Shown: positions 9,334 through 17,340, counted from the stretch's first letter. The stretch: 37,745 nucleotides of DNA from RGIG4576 sp964536025 (GCA_964536025.1 CAZHXA010000022.1:1-37745); one strand, 5' to 3'. Numbers and translations: made by a program. Notes: a model not told the origin generated them from the letters alone.

Positions 9334-9849
9334 ATGAAAAAAGTAATATTGTCATTCATCGCAATGTTGGCGATGGCGTTCAGCGTAAATGCACAGAAGT
9401 TTGCACTTGTTGATATGGAGTATATATTGAAAAATATACCAGCTTATGAAATGGCAAACGAACAATTGAATCAAGTGTCGTTGCGTTGGGAAAAAGAGGT
9501 GGAAGATTTAGCAAAAGAAGCAGAAACAATGTATCGCAATTATCAAGGCGACATGGTTTTCTTAACCGATGAACAGAAAAAAAGCAAAGAACAAGAAATA
9601 TTGGCAAAAGAAAAAGAAGCATCGGAGTTGAAATACAAATATTTCGGTCCTCAAGGCGAATTGTTTAAAAAACGCGAATCGCTTATACAACCTATACAAG
9701 ACGATGTTTACAATGCAATAAAGAAAGTGAGCGAAGAGCGTGGTTATCAAGCAATTTTTGACCGTGCATCATCTCAAAGCATCATCTTTGCATCTCCTCG
9801 TATCGACGTGAGCAATTTGGTGCTTGAAAAATTGGGCTATGGCAAGTAA
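9334..9849 (+). CDS. OmpH/Skp family periplasmic chaperone, copy 1
   Basis: A 171-residue protein with a signal peptide (cut after 'FSVNAQ'), then the OmpH family opening 'KFALVDMEYILKNIPAYE', and a long charged helical region (residues about 40-125) expected to form the coiled-coil tentacles of Skp. Skp holds unfolded outer-membrane proteins in the periplasm before they reach BamA, and the position just after bamA fits this. It is longer than copies 2 and 3 and has a Phe/Tyr-rich middle. Intact, with no strong promoter of its own seen between the bamA terminator and the ATG. Confidence 0.92.
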   Translation: MKKVILSFIAMLAMAFSVNAQKFALVDMEYILKNIPAYEMANEQLNQVSLRWEKEVEDLAKEAETMYRNYQGDMVFLTDEQKKSKEQEILAKEKEASELKYKYFGPQGELFKKRESLIQPIQDDVYNAIKKVSEERGYQAIFDRASSQSIIFASPRIDVSNLVLEKLGYGK

Positions 9850-9896
9850 TACGGCGTTTTTATTGCTCAATAACAACTAAAAACAATTGATGATAT

Positions 9897-9928
9897 TTTG
9901 TTATTGTTGCTCATTTGCATTATCTTTG
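9897..9928 (+). promoter_or_regulatory. Promoter for OmpH/Skp copy 2
   Basis: TTTG at 9897-9900, exactly 20 bases, then TATCTTTG at 9921-9928. This matches the Bacteroidota sigma-ABfr consensus (TTTG-N19-21-TAnnTTTG) at both elements. The ATG of the gene is 47 bases downstream. It is the best-formed promoter in the window. Confidence 0.85.
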
Positions 9929-9975
9929 TGCTTGTAATAAAAATAAGGTAATTAATAAATCAAACAATATAAAAA

Positions 9976-10482
9976 ATGATAAAGAAATTATTATTGGCTG
10001 TAATGTTGGCAGCTCCTATGTGTATTTCTGCTCAAACTGCAAAGTTTGGTATGGTAAACACTCAAGAAATCTTCAATGTAATGCCTGAAAAGGCAACAGC
10101 AGAAGCAACTTTAAGAGAAACTGCAGCAAAATATGATGCTGAAGGCAAAAAATTGCAAGAGGCGTTTACTAAGCAACAAGAAGAAGTGGCAAAAATGGAA
10201 AATGATACAACAACTCCTAAAGCCATAAAAGATCGTCGCATGCAAGAATTACAAGAGTCTTATCAAAAGATTCAAAATTTTCAACAAAATGCAAGCCAAG
10301 ACCTACAACGTACACAAGAAAGCTTGATGGCTCCTATCATGGATAAATTGCAAAATGCAATCAAGGCTGTGGGTGCAGAAGGCGGTTTTACATTTATTTA
10401 CGACAGTACTTCTATGCTATACAGTGGAAATGGTGTGCAAGATGTATCTCCTCTAGTAAAAGCTAAATTAGGTATAAAATAA
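9976..10482 (+). CDS. OmpH/Skp family periplasmic chaperone, copy 2
   Basis: A 168-residue secreted protein with a signal peptide ending 'PMCISAQ', the family start 'KFGMVNTQEIFNVMPEKA', and a long Gln/Glu/Lys-rich helix (about 45-115) of the Skp tentacle type. It should bind unfolded barrel proteins in the periplasm, like copy 1. It has its own strong promoter and its own terminator, so it can be expressed apart from bamA. In sequence it is clearly closer to copy 3 (both share 'VMPEK' and the 'R.MQEL/RIQEIQE' stretch) than to copy 1. Confidence 0.92.
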   Translation: MIKKLLLAVMLAAPMCISAQTAKFGMVNTQEIFNVMPEKATAEATLRETAAKYDAEGKKLQEAFTKQQEEVAKMENDTTTPKAIKDRRMQELQESYQKIQNFQQNASQDLQRTQESLMAPIMDKLQNAIKAVGAEGGFTFIYDSTSMLYSGNGVQDVSPLVKAKLGIK

Positions 10483-10511
10483 TACTGATAATATAAACGA
10501 ACTTATTATAG

Positions 10512-10551
10512 TGTGGCGGGTTGCGAAAAAGGCAATTCGCCACATTTTTTT
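10512..10551 (+). terminator. Rho-independent terminator after OmpH/Skp copy 2
   Basis: TGTGGCG (10512-10518) pairs with CGCCACA (10538-10544). Two G-T wobbles and an inner TTGC/GCAA stem extend it to a loop GAAAAAG. A run of seven T follows. Confidence 0.9.
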
Positions 10552-10555
10552 CAAT

Positions 10556-11146
10556 TAGTCTTCCGGTAAAACTGAAAAGTGAAAAGGTAAAAGAGAAAAG
10601 TAGGAATCTGAAAAGGAGTAAAGAATGAAACCGTAAGTATTACATGTATAGAGTTTAACGGTGGATATGGTTTCTTTCAGAAACTGCGGAGTGTGGGTGT
10701 GTCGGAGAGTGTCCGCACGTGGCGGAAACTTCGTTTCCTTACGCAGCGGTTAATATGCAATGTAATGCCTTCGGCATTAGTATTTTTGTTTTTAGCTTCC
10801 TATACCTCCGGCATAGCCCTGTTAAAAGTGAAAGCGGAAAACTGAAATTATGTGATATGTAGCGGTTTTCTGTCTTAGCTGATGAGAAGAAATAATACTT
10901 TCGGTATAAAAGTTGAGAGCTGTAACTGTGTTAAGTTGACTCTACTTTTTTGATATCTAATTTTAATGATTAATAATTAATTGTATTAAAAGTATAACCT
11001 TAAAGATGTTTTTTCCTATAAATAAAATTCGATATCCTTTTTGATCTGTAATATTTCTTTCTACAAAAATAGAAAATATTTATAAAAGAAGAAAAAAAAT
11101 ACATCATTTTTCTTTTTTTTATCTCTAATCATTAAAATTAAACATT
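10556..11146. other. Gene-free stretch with a cluster of mini-hairpins
   Basis: About 590 bases without a supportable gene. Between 10670 and 10907 there are several short, near-perfect inverted repeats with three-base pyrimidine-rich loops: GTTTCT-TTC-AGAAAC (10670-10684), GGAAAC-TTC-GTTTCC (10724-10738), TAATGCC-TTC-GGCATTA (10763-10779), TATACC-TCC-GGCATA (10801-10815, one mismatch) and ATAC-TTTCG-GTAT (10895-10907). Flanking parts are purine-rich, with repeated AAAAGTGAAA and CTGAAA words. The last 200 bases are plain AT-rich sequence leading to the next lipoprotein; no clear promoter was found. Confidence 0.6.
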
Positions 11147-11614
11147 ATGAAAAAAATTGCATTTGCTTTGATGGTAACAGTTGCCACACTTTTCAGTTTA
11201 GGTTTCACTTCTTGTTCTGATGATGACGATGAACCAAATTTTTCAGAAAACATGATTTATGGTATGTGGGAAAGCGATTATTATGAGTATTGGGCAAAAT
11301 ATGATGGCGAATTGGAAACTGATACTCAATTTAAAGGAGAATATCATAATAATCGCATATATTTTGGAAAAGATGGGGTATTTAAAACTTATTATAAAAT
11401 CGATTCTGAATGGGTGTTAGATGAATCGGCAAAATGGTCTTTATCAGGAAATAAAATTATTATATATTATGGAGAAGAGGATGGTTATGATAAAAGAACT
11501 ATTAAAACTTTAACTGATATAAAGTTAGAATTAGAATTGTATGTGAAAATGTATGATGAAGATGAAGGTGATGTTGAAGTCTATGAGTATACAACTTTAC
11601 ATAAAGTAAACTAA
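11147..11614 (+). CDS. Small surface lipoprotein, lipocalin-like
   Basis: A 155-residue lipoprotein with a signal peptide and lipobox ending 'LGFTSC', followed by SDDDDEP, the acidic surface-export pattern also seen on the protein at 3499. The body starts 'MIYGMWESDYYEYW' and alternates short strands ('RIYFGKDGVFKTYY', 'KWSLSGNKIIIYY'). This looks like the lipocalin-like small lipoproteins common in Bacteroidales, in which a 'GxW' motif opens a beta-barrel. Ligand and role are unknown. It lies between two skp-like genes but has its own terminator, so it may be independent of them. Confidence 0.85.
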   Translation: MKKIAFALMVTVATLFSLGFTSCSDDDDEPNFSENMIYGMWESDYYEYWAKYDGELETDTQFKGEYHNNRIYFGKDGVFKTYYKIDSEWVLDESAKWSLSGNKIIIYYGEEDGYDKRTIKTLTDIKLELELYVKMYDEDEGDVEVYEYTTLHKVN

Positions 11615-11645
11615 AACTTTTATCGATATATAAAATATAGTATTT

Positions 11646-11677
11646 ACGGGGTCGTCAAAAAAGTCGGCCCCGTTTTG
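11646..11677 (+). terminator. Rho-independent terminator after the lipocalin-like gene
   Basis: ACGGGGTCG (11646-11654) pairs with CGGCCCCGT (11665-11673) with one T-G wobble, and TTTT follows. GC-rich and well formed. Confidence 0.88.
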
Positions 11678-11748
11678 TTTGTGTAAAGTATATTGGTGGG
11701 AGTAGCATTTGAAATGTTCTTTTTTACGCAATATCCAAATAAAATTGT

Positions 11749-11756
11749 TATTTTTG
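11749..11756 (+). promoter_or_regulatory. Candidate -7 element for OmpH/Skp copy 3
   Basis: TATTTTTG matches TAnnTTTG, 28 bases before the ATG. The -33 region is a T-rich stretch (11718-11725) without a clean TTTG. Confidence 0.5.
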
Positions 11757-11784
11757 TGGCATAATAACTAATAATATCTGAATT

Positions 11785-12285
11785 ATGGTGAAGAAAATAT
11801 TGTTGATAGCGACATTAATGGCACCGGCAATGATTTCGGCTCAAAAGATTGCTGTTGTTAATACAAAAGCTGTATTTGAGGTTATGCCGGAAAAAATATC
11901 GGCAGAAACACAATTAAATGATTTGTTGTCGAAGTATAACGAAGAAAATGGCAAGTTGGAACGCGAATTCAATTTGAAATATTCTTCTTATCAAGCACTT
12001 GATGAATCTACACCAAAGTCAATCAAGGCACGCAGAATTCAAGAGATTCAAGAAAATCAAAAAAAGATTGCCGATTATCAATTGATGGTTGAGCAGGATA
12101 TGAAGATGAAGGAAGCAGAATTGCTTGACCCTATAAAAAATAAAATTCAGAGTGTAATAGACAGTATAGGAACAGAGGAAGGTTATTCATTAATTCTTGA
12201 TGTTTCTGTGACTCCTGTTGTATTTAAAGGTGCCGATACTAAAGATATTACCGATGCGGTTAAGGATCGCTTAGGATTGAAATAA
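11785..12285 (+). CDS. OmpH/Skp family periplasmic chaperone, copy 3
   Basis: A 166-residue protein with a signal peptide ending 'APAMISAQ', then 'KIAVVNTKAVFEVMPEKI' and a long charged helix with 'RRIQEIQENQKKIADYQ', all as in copy 2. It is a third Skp-type chaperone within 3 kb. The lipocalin-like lipoprotein and two terminators separate it from copy 2, so it is a free-standing transcription unit. The likeness to copy 2 suggests a local duplication followed by insertion or rearrangement. Whether the three copies serve different client proteins cannot be told from sequence. Confidence 0.9.
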   Translation: MVKKILLIATLMAPAMISAQKIAVVNTKAVFEVMPEKISAETQLNDLLSKYNEENGKLEREFNLKYSSYQALDESTPKSIKARRIQEIQENQKKIADYQLMVEQDMKMKEAELLDPIKNKIQSVIDSIGTEEGYSLILDVSVTPVVFKGADTKDITDAVKDRLGLK

Positions 12286-12311
12286 ATAGTTTTAAACGGC
12301 GAGTATATAGA

Positions 12312-12343
12312 AATGCCCGATTCTTTTGATGGAGTCGGGCATT
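12312..12343 (+). terminator. Terminator after OmpH/Skp copy 3
   Basis: AATGCCCGA (12312-12320) pairs with TCGGGCATT (12335-12343); the stem can extend inward with T-G and T-A pairs. The following sequence is T-rich. Confidence 0.82.
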
Positions 12344-12405
12344 ACCTTTTATTTGTCGTGATTTAATTTTTGTGGGAAATGTATGTTGTAAAAAAAAACT
12401 TTTTG

Positions 12406-12478
12406 AGCCACAAGTGGGACTCGAACCCACGACCTTTTCGTTACGAATGAAATGCTCTACCGGCTGAGCTATTGTGGC
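12406..12478 (-). tRNA. tRNA-Thr (anticodon CGT)
   Basis: A 73-nt cloverleaf on the minus strand: acceptor GCCACAA/TTGTGGC, D-stem GCTC/GAGC, anticodon loop TTCGTAA with CGT at the centre, T-arm GTGGG-TTCGAGT-CCCAC, discriminator T. The 3' CCA is not encoded. The lowest anticodon-stem pair (A31/C39) is a mismatch. It lies behind the DUF4270 gene in the same direction, with a 22-base palindrome between. Confidence 0.95.
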
Positions 12479-12481
12479 GGT

Positions 12482-12506
12482 AAGGACGATTTAAATCGTC
12501 CTTTTT
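12482..12506. terminator. Perfect palindromic hairpin between DUF4270 gene and tRNA-Thr
   Basis: AAGGACGATTT (12482-12492) is followed directly by its reverse complement AAATCGTCCTT (12493-12503). The plus-strand side has a T5 run (12502-12506), so it is best formed as a plus-strand terminator. On the minus strand it would lie between the DUF4270 stop and the tRNA and could act as a terminator or an RNA-processing site. Confidence 0.7.
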
Positions 12507-12509
12507 GTC

Positions 12510-13904
12510 TTAGTATTGTTTTTGCTTGCTGTAAACAAATGTTACTTTAGCTTTGTCAAGATTTACTTTAGCAATCATAGGACCCGAAACAGCCGGAGTC
12601 ATTGCGGTAATTGTGGTTGTAGTGTTGTAATAGTAGTAATAAGAGCCATAATTGGTTTCACTTTCTACATCAACAGGCACCAAAGTGAGGTCGGCTGCAT
12701 CTCTTAATACTTCGGCATCGCCATCGATTATATCCAATAGGAATTGTCGCATGTTGCCAAATGTGTAAGATTTGGTTGAAGCGTTATAAGTAGCATAGAA
12801 ATTGGTCTTGTTGTCGGTCAACTCGTTGTTGGCAAAAAAACTGTCTTTCTTTGAACTTCTAATCAATAGCAAGTGCTTGGGAGGAGCAATGTTGTACTCG
12901 TTTTTAATTTCTTCAACCGGAATAGTTAAATAAAGCGAGTTTATTACTTTTAATTTTTCGGGGTCGCTCTTGAAAGTACTTACAATTTCTTCGACCGGGA
13001 AGTTAATTTTTACTTCATATCCTATGGGAGCTTGTAAAATGGCTTCACCTTGATTAACTCTGTTAATGATGTTTTGAGCCACTTTCATCTTGATGTTATT
13101 ATTGGAAATAACTTCGGGAGCCGCAGTAGCATAGCTTGCACTGTCGCGAACGATGGTGTCGTTGCCTGCTTCGGTCTTTGACTTGCGACGGAAGTTGATG
13201 AGCATGAAAGTTTTGTCTATTTTCATGATGCGTCCGCTACCATAAGAATTGGCTGTGTATATACCCGGAAAGAATTGGTTGAATTTTGCTATTGAACGGA
13301 AAGTCTCGGGATTTTCCTTATATTCTTTGAACATGTTTACTGCCAATTCTTTAGGCAAAGTCAAAACGATAGTGCGATAAGTGCTTTTTTCGATAGTAGA
13401 GTGTACTAAATTGGGTGAAGCACTTCTTGTAGCCGTGTAGGCTCCTGAGCCTAAGAGAGTAGACTCGTCATAGTAACCTTGTGGATTGAACGCACTGTTT
13501 ATCGGAGCTTTGAGTTGCTTGTTGAGTTGATAAACATTTACTCTCATGGGAATGATTGAATCACCTGTGTATCCCCCGATAGGAGTACGCATGATGAGTC
13601 TTATGGAGTCAATCATGTCTAAGCTCATTCCGGTGGTATCGATAGCCGAAGCCGGAAGGAATTGACAAACGAAATCGGAAGAAAGCTCACCAAAATTGGT
13701 CGCATTGATTTTACCCAAAAGCTGAGTCATGGTGCGAGTGAGTATTTTTTCGGTTTTAACCGAAGAACCTGTAACGACAAATGACGAGTCGGATACGATA
13801 TCCAATTCGGTATTGGTTATAGAAGACCCGATAGTGTTGTCGGAGCAGGAATATACACCGTTAATCAGCAATAAACCGAGTAAAAAGCCAAATACTTTTT
13901 TCAT
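12510..13904 (-). CDS. DUF4270 family lipoprotein
   Basis: A 464-residue lipoprotein with a lipobox ending 'GVYSC' at Cys20, followed by SDNTIGSS, the usual start of DUF4270 proteins in Bacteroidota. Further family traits are 'SSFVVTGSSVKTEKILTRT', 'YLLGKIN'-like 'QLLGKINATNFGELSSDFV', and an 'IDSIRLIMR' strand. The rest is beta-rich, with a Tyr run near residue 420 (YYYYYNTTTT). It is probably an outer-membrane-anchored lipoprotein; the role is unknown. It follows the GT5-type gene by 27 bases in the same direction, a neighbour pair common in Bacteroidales, and so shares its transcript. Confidence 0.9.
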   Translation of the reverse strand: MKKVFGFLLGLLLINGVYSCSDNTIGSSITNTELDIVSDSSFVVTGSSVKTEKILTRTMTQLLGKINATNFGELSSDFVCQFLPASAIDTTGMSLDMIDSIRLIMRTPIGGYTGDSIIPMRVNVYQLNKQLKAPINSAFNPQGYYDESTLLGSGAYTATRSASPNLVHSTIEKSTYRTIVLTLPKELAVNMFKEYKENPETFRSIAKFNQFFPGIYTANSYGSGRIMKIDKTFMLINFRRKSKTEAGNDTIVRDSASYATAAPEVISNNNIKMKVAQNIINRVNQGEAILQAPIGYEVKINFPVEEIVSTFKSDPEKLKVINSLYLTIPVEEIKNEYNIAPPKHLLLIRSSKKDSFFANNELTDNKTNFYATYNASTKSYTFGNMRQFLLDIIDGDAEVLRDAADLTLVPVDVESETNYGSYYYYYNTTTTITAMTPAVSGPMIAKVNLDKAKVTFVYSKQKQY

Positions 13905-13931
13905 AATCAGTTATGGAATAAAAGTAATATG

Positions 13932-14741
13932 TTAAATCGATTTGTAGAATTCGGCATAACGTTCAACGTAATTGCTGTTATCTTCTTGATAAGGCAAGAA
14001 CGGAATACCGAGTTCCTTGATATATTCAATAATTTCAGGTTTTACGTTCGGACTGTATTGAATCACACCGTGAGAATGAGCGATAGCCAATTTTGTGAGA
14101 GCGGTGTGGTCAACCGGTTTTCCTTCAATAGGAGCAACGTCTTCGGGAATAATGCCGTCTTGTTTAAGTTTCTCTGCAAGTCTTGCGTCGAATGGCATAG
14201 GGAAGGCATCGTCGTATAGAGAATAAACAATTTTAGTTCCGTTGTAAATAGGGTCCTCGTTATACATGTGTTTCAAGTAAAGAGGAGTAAGAGCAGAAAT
14301 CCAACCATGGCAATGTATTACATCGGGTTCCCAACGTAATTTTTTAACGGTTTCCATTACTCCTCTAACGAAGAAAATGCTACGTTCATCATTATCTTCG
14401 GGAGAAATTACGGTTTCAATGTCTTTAGTTACATTGTGCATGAAATAATCATCATTATAAATGAAGTACACTTGCATGCGAGCCGGTTGTAAGGTTGCAA
14501 CTTTGATAATAAGAGGGTGGTCGGAATCATCGATTATTATATTCATTCCCGACAATCTTATAACCTCGTGAAGTTGGTTTCTGCGCTCGTTGATATATCC
14601 ATATTTTGGCATGAAAGTGCGAACCTCCATTCCTAACTCTTGAATACCTTGAGGCAAGTCGTGTCCGATAGTTGCAATAGGCGATTCGGGCAAATATGGG
14701 GAAATTTCTTGAGAAATAAAAAGTACTTTATTTACATCCAT
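13932..14741 (-). CDS. Glycogen/starch synthase-like protein, N-terminal GT5 domain only
   Basis: A 269-residue protein beginning 'MDVNKVLFISQEISPYLPES', the N-terminal Rossmann half of GT5 starch/glycogen synthases ('KVLFVASE..P...TGGL' type). It also has 'EVRTFMPKYGYINERR' and 'PDVIHCHGWISALTPLYLK', the family's H-x-H-G-W motif region. The C-terminal nucleotide-binding half of full GlgA (about 480 residues) is absent; short versions like this are, as I recall, usual in Bacteroidales next to DUF4270 genes. I use the ATG at 14741; an in-frame ATG at 14762 overlaps the likely -7 box and is unlikely to be transcribed. Glucosyltransferase activity is uncertain without the second domain. Confidence 0.85.
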   Translation of the reverse strand: MDVNKVLFISQEISPYLPESPIATIGHDLPQGIQELGMEVRTFMPKYGYINERRNQLHEVIRLSGMNIIIDDSDHPLIIKVATLQPARMQVYFIYNDDYFMHNVTKDIETVISPEDNDERSIFFVRGVMETVKKLRWEPDVIHCHGWISALTPLYLKHMYNEDPIYNGTKIVYSLYDDAFPMPFDARLAEKLKQDGIIPEDVAPIEGKPVDHTALTKLAIAHSHGVIQYSPNVKPEIIEYIKELGIPFLPYQEDNSNYVERYAEFYKSI

Positions 14742-14759
14742 AGTTAAAAAATTATTATG

Positions 14760-14767
14760 CAAAGATA
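14760..14767 (-). promoter_or_regulatory. Candidate -7 element for the GT5-type/DUF4270 operon
   Basis: On the minus strand TATCTTTG matches TAnnTTTG, 18 bases upstream of the ATG at 14741. No clear TTTG was found at -33. Confidence 0.5.
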
Positions 14768-14870
14768 GTAAAAATAATTCAGACTCCGATTATTAGCAAG
14801 GTATGAAAGTCTTCTATTTAAGGAAATAATAGGTTATTTGTTAAGAATTTAACAAAAAACAATAGGATCC

Positions 14871-14966
14871 TTGCATTAAGGATATTTTTTTGAAAGTAAT
14901 AATTACCTTATGTTTGCATTAAGGTTAAAGTCAATTTGTGTATGTGATAATTTAATGTTTATTTTG
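14871..14966 (+). promoter_or_regulatory. Upstream region of ffh with repeated element and two promoter candidates
   Basis: The word TTGCATTAAGG occurs twice (14871-14881 and 14914-14924). Each copy lies in a small inverted repeat: TCCTT-gcatt-AAGGA, and CCTTA...TAAGG over 14906-14924. A -7-like TATGTTTG sits at 14909-14916, inside the second copy. A second candidate is TTTG (14935-14938), 20 bases, then TTATTTTG (14959-14966), one base off consensus. The whole 308-base gap 14742-15049 has no gene. Confidence 0.45.
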
Positions 14967-15049
14967 CATAGTTTTTTGAAAAAAGTGTCATATTCACGAA
15001 ATATGGAACGTGTACAGTAATGAAAAAATAATAAAAAAAGATATATACA

Positions 15050-16378
15050 ATGTTTGAAAGTTTAGTAGAAAAATTAGAGCATTCTTTTAAGATTCTAAAA
15101 GGTCAAGGAAAAATTACAGAAATAAATGTAGCCGAAACACTTAAAGATGTGCGTCGTGCGTTGCTTGATGCCGATGTGAACTATAAAGTTGCAAAACAGT
15201 TCACCGATACAGTAAAGGCAAAGGCTATGGGACAAGATGTAATCAATTCGCTTGAGCCAAAGCAATTGATGATAAAGATTGTTCATGACGAGCTAACCGA
15301 AATGATGGGTGGAGAGCAAGCTCCGTTTAATATAGAAGGAAAACCTGCAGTAATATTGATGTCGGGTCTTCAAGGCTCGGGTAAAACCACATTCTCGGGA
15401 AAGCTTGCAAATCGCTTGAAGATGGACAAGCACAAGAAACCATTGCTTGTAGCATGTGACGTGTATCGTCCTGCTGCAATCGAACAGCTGAAAGTGCTTG
15501 GTGGACAGATAGATGTTCCGGTATATTCGGAGCCTGATAGCAAAAATCCTGTTGAAATAGCTAAAAATGCGGTTGCACATGCTAAATCGGAAGGCTATGA
15601 CTTGGTAATTGTCGATACAGCCGGTCGTCTTGCTGTGGATGAGGAGATGATGAACGAAATTGAAGCGGTAAAGAAAGCTATCAATCCAACCGAAACTCTG
15701 TTTGTAGTAGATGCAATGACCGGTCAAGATGCTGTGAACACAGCTAAAGAATTTAATGACCGTCTTGACTTTGATGGCGTAGTATTAACCAAACTCGATG
15801 GTGATACGCGAGGTGGTGCAGCGTTGTCAATACGTTCGGTAGTGAATAAGCCTATAAAATTTGTAGGAACCGGCGAAAAACTTGAAGCAATTGATGCTTT
15901 CCGTCCTAAAGGTATGGCCGACCGTATTTTGGGTATGGGTGACGTCGTTTCGCTTGTAGAACGCATGCAACGCGAATATGATGAAAAGAAGGCAATGGAG
16001 CTTCAAAAGAAGATTGCCAAGAATCAATTTGACTTTAATGATTTCCTTTCTCAAATCAATCAAATCAAGAAGATGGGTAATTTGAAGGACCTTGCTTCGA
16101 TGATACCCGGTGTGGGAAAAGCTATAAAAGATATAGATATAGACGATAATGCGTTTAAGGGAATAGAAGCTATAATCTATTCAATGACTCCGCAAGAACG
16201 CTCAAACCCTGAAATTATCAACGGTAGCCGTCGCCAACGTATAGCAAAAGGTAGCGGTACATCACTTCAAGATGTCAACAGATTGTTGAAACAATTTGAA
16301 GAAACTCGTAAGATGATGCGTTTTGCAACTCAAATGAAGAACCCAATGAAGATGATGCGTAACATGCGTCGTCGTTAA
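15050..16378 (+). CDS. ffh: Signal recognition particle GTPase Ffh
   Basis: Ffh binds 4.5S RNA and hydrophobic signal sequences on nascent chains and delivers ribosomes to FtsY at the inner membrane. The 442-residue protein has the N helical bundle, the G domain with the P-loop 'GLQGSGKTTFSGKLA' (about 105-119), 'DVYRPAAIEQL', 'DTAGRL', 'TKLDGDTRGGAALS', and the Met-rich M domain with 'RSNPEIINGSRRQRIAKGSG'. The tail is Met- and Arg-rich, ending MRRR. Complete and typical. folD follows by 25 bases on the same strand. Confidence 0.97.
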   Translation: MFESLVEKLEHSFKILKGQGKITEINVAETLKDVRRALLDADVNYKVAKQFTDTVKAKAMGQDVINSLEPKQLMIKIVHDELTEMMGGEQAPFNIEGKPAVILMSGLQGSGKTTFSGKLANRLKMDKHKKPLLVACDVYRPAAIEQLKVLGGQIDVPVYSEPDSKNPVEIAKNAVAHAKSEGYDLVIVDTAGRLAVDEEMMNEIEAVKKAINPTETLFVVDAMTGQDAVNTAKEFNDRLDFDGVVLTKLDGDTRGGAALSIRSVVNKPIKFVGTGEKLEAIDAFRPKGMADRILGMGDVVSLVERMQREYDEKKAMELQKKIAKNQFDFNDFLSQINQIKKMGNLKDLASMIPGVGKAIKDIDIDDNAFKGIEAIIYSMTPQERSNPEIINGSRRQRIAKGSGTSLQDVNRLLKQFEETRKMMRFATQMKNPMKMMRNMRRR

Positions 16379-16403
16379 TAATGTAAATACTTTGTTAAAG
16401 CCT

Positions 16404-17282
16404 ATGGAACTTATTGACGGAAAAAAAGTATCGGGCGATATAAAAAGAGAAATCGCAGCCGAAGTTGCCGAAATGGTGGCAGCCGGCAAGAAACGTCCGC
16501 ATCTTGCGGCTGTGCTTGTGGGACATGATGGAGGTAGCGAAACCTATGTTGCGGCTAAGGTTAAAGCATGTGAGGAATGTGGATTTAAATCAACGCTTAT
16601 CCGCTTTGAAGCTGATGTTACCGAAGCTGAATTGCTTGACACTGTGAAAAAATTGAATGATGATGAAGATGTAGACGGATTTATTGTTCAATTACCGTTA
16701 CCGAAACATATTTCGGAACAAAAAGTAATAGAATCTATCGATTACAGAAAGGATGTGGATGGATTTCATCCGGTAAATGTAGGTAGAATGTCAATAGGTT
16801 TACCTTGCTTTGTGTCGGCTACTCCGGCAGGAATTATAGAGCTACTAAGAAGGTATAATATAGACACCAATGGTGCTGAGTGTGTGGTTTTAGGCAGAAG
16901 TAATATCGTGGGAAAACCAGTGGCATCGTTGATGATGCAAAAGGGTAAGCCTGGAAATGCTACCGTAACTGTGTGTCATAGTGCAACAAAGAATTTGAAT
17001 GAAATATGTCGAAAAGCCGATATTATCATAGCTGCTTTAGGTTCGCCTGAATTTGTTAAGGAAGATATGGTGAAAGAAGGAGCCGTGATAATAGATGTGG
17101 GTACAACACGAGTACCATCAACCTTAACCAAGAGTGGTTGGAAACTGAAGGGAGATGTGGATTTTGAACATGTAGCTCCTAAATGTTCTTATATAACTCC
17201 TGTACCCGGAGGAGTGGGCCCAATGACGATAGTGTCTTTGATGAAAAACACTCTTTTGGCGGCAAAAAAATGTATTTATTAA
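16404..17282 (+). CDS. folD: Bifunctional methylenetetrahydrofolate dehydrogenase/cyclohydrolase FolD
   Basis: FolD interconverts 5,10-methylene-, methenyl- and 10-formyl-tetrahydrofolate in one-carbon metabolism, using NADP. From ATG 16404 the protein has 292 residues, with the active-site Y48-x3-K52 in 'SETYVAAKVKACEECG', 'DGFIVQLPLPKHI', the Rossmann motif 'VVLGRSNIVGKPVA', and the C-terminal signature 'PVPGGVGPMTI'. A TTG at 16392 would add four residues, but ATG with 'MELIDGKKVS' is the family start. It lies 25 bases after ffh; a large perfect hairpin follows at 17341. Confidence 0.96.
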   Translation: MELIDGKKVSGDIKREIAAEVAEMVAAGKKRPHLAAVLVGHDGGSETYVAAKVKACEECGFKSTLIRFEADVTEAELLDTVKKLNDDEDVDGFIVQLPLPKHISEQKVIESIDYRKDVDGFHPVNVGRMSIGLPCFVSATPAGIIELLRRYNIDTNGAECVVLGRSNIVGKPVASLMMQKGKPGNATVTVCHSATKNLNEICRKADIIIAALGSPEFVKEDMVKEGAVIIDVGTTRVPSTLTKSGWKLKGDVDFEHVAPKCSYITPVPGGVGPMTIVSLMKNTLLAAKKCIY

Positions 17283-17340
17283 AAGAAAAATAAATCAATT
17301 AACAGGTTGTAAAAGTTGTTTAATATAACTTATATGATTA

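Noticed and set aside
13932..14741. Truncation of a full-length glycogen synthase
   Set aside because: No leftover C-terminal domain lies downstream. The DUF4270 gene follows by 27 bases, and as I recall short versions are usual in this order.
14742..14762. Upstream ATG for the GT5-type protein
   Set aside because: It overlaps the likely -7 box, and the family start motif 'KVLFISQE' follows the ATG at 14741.
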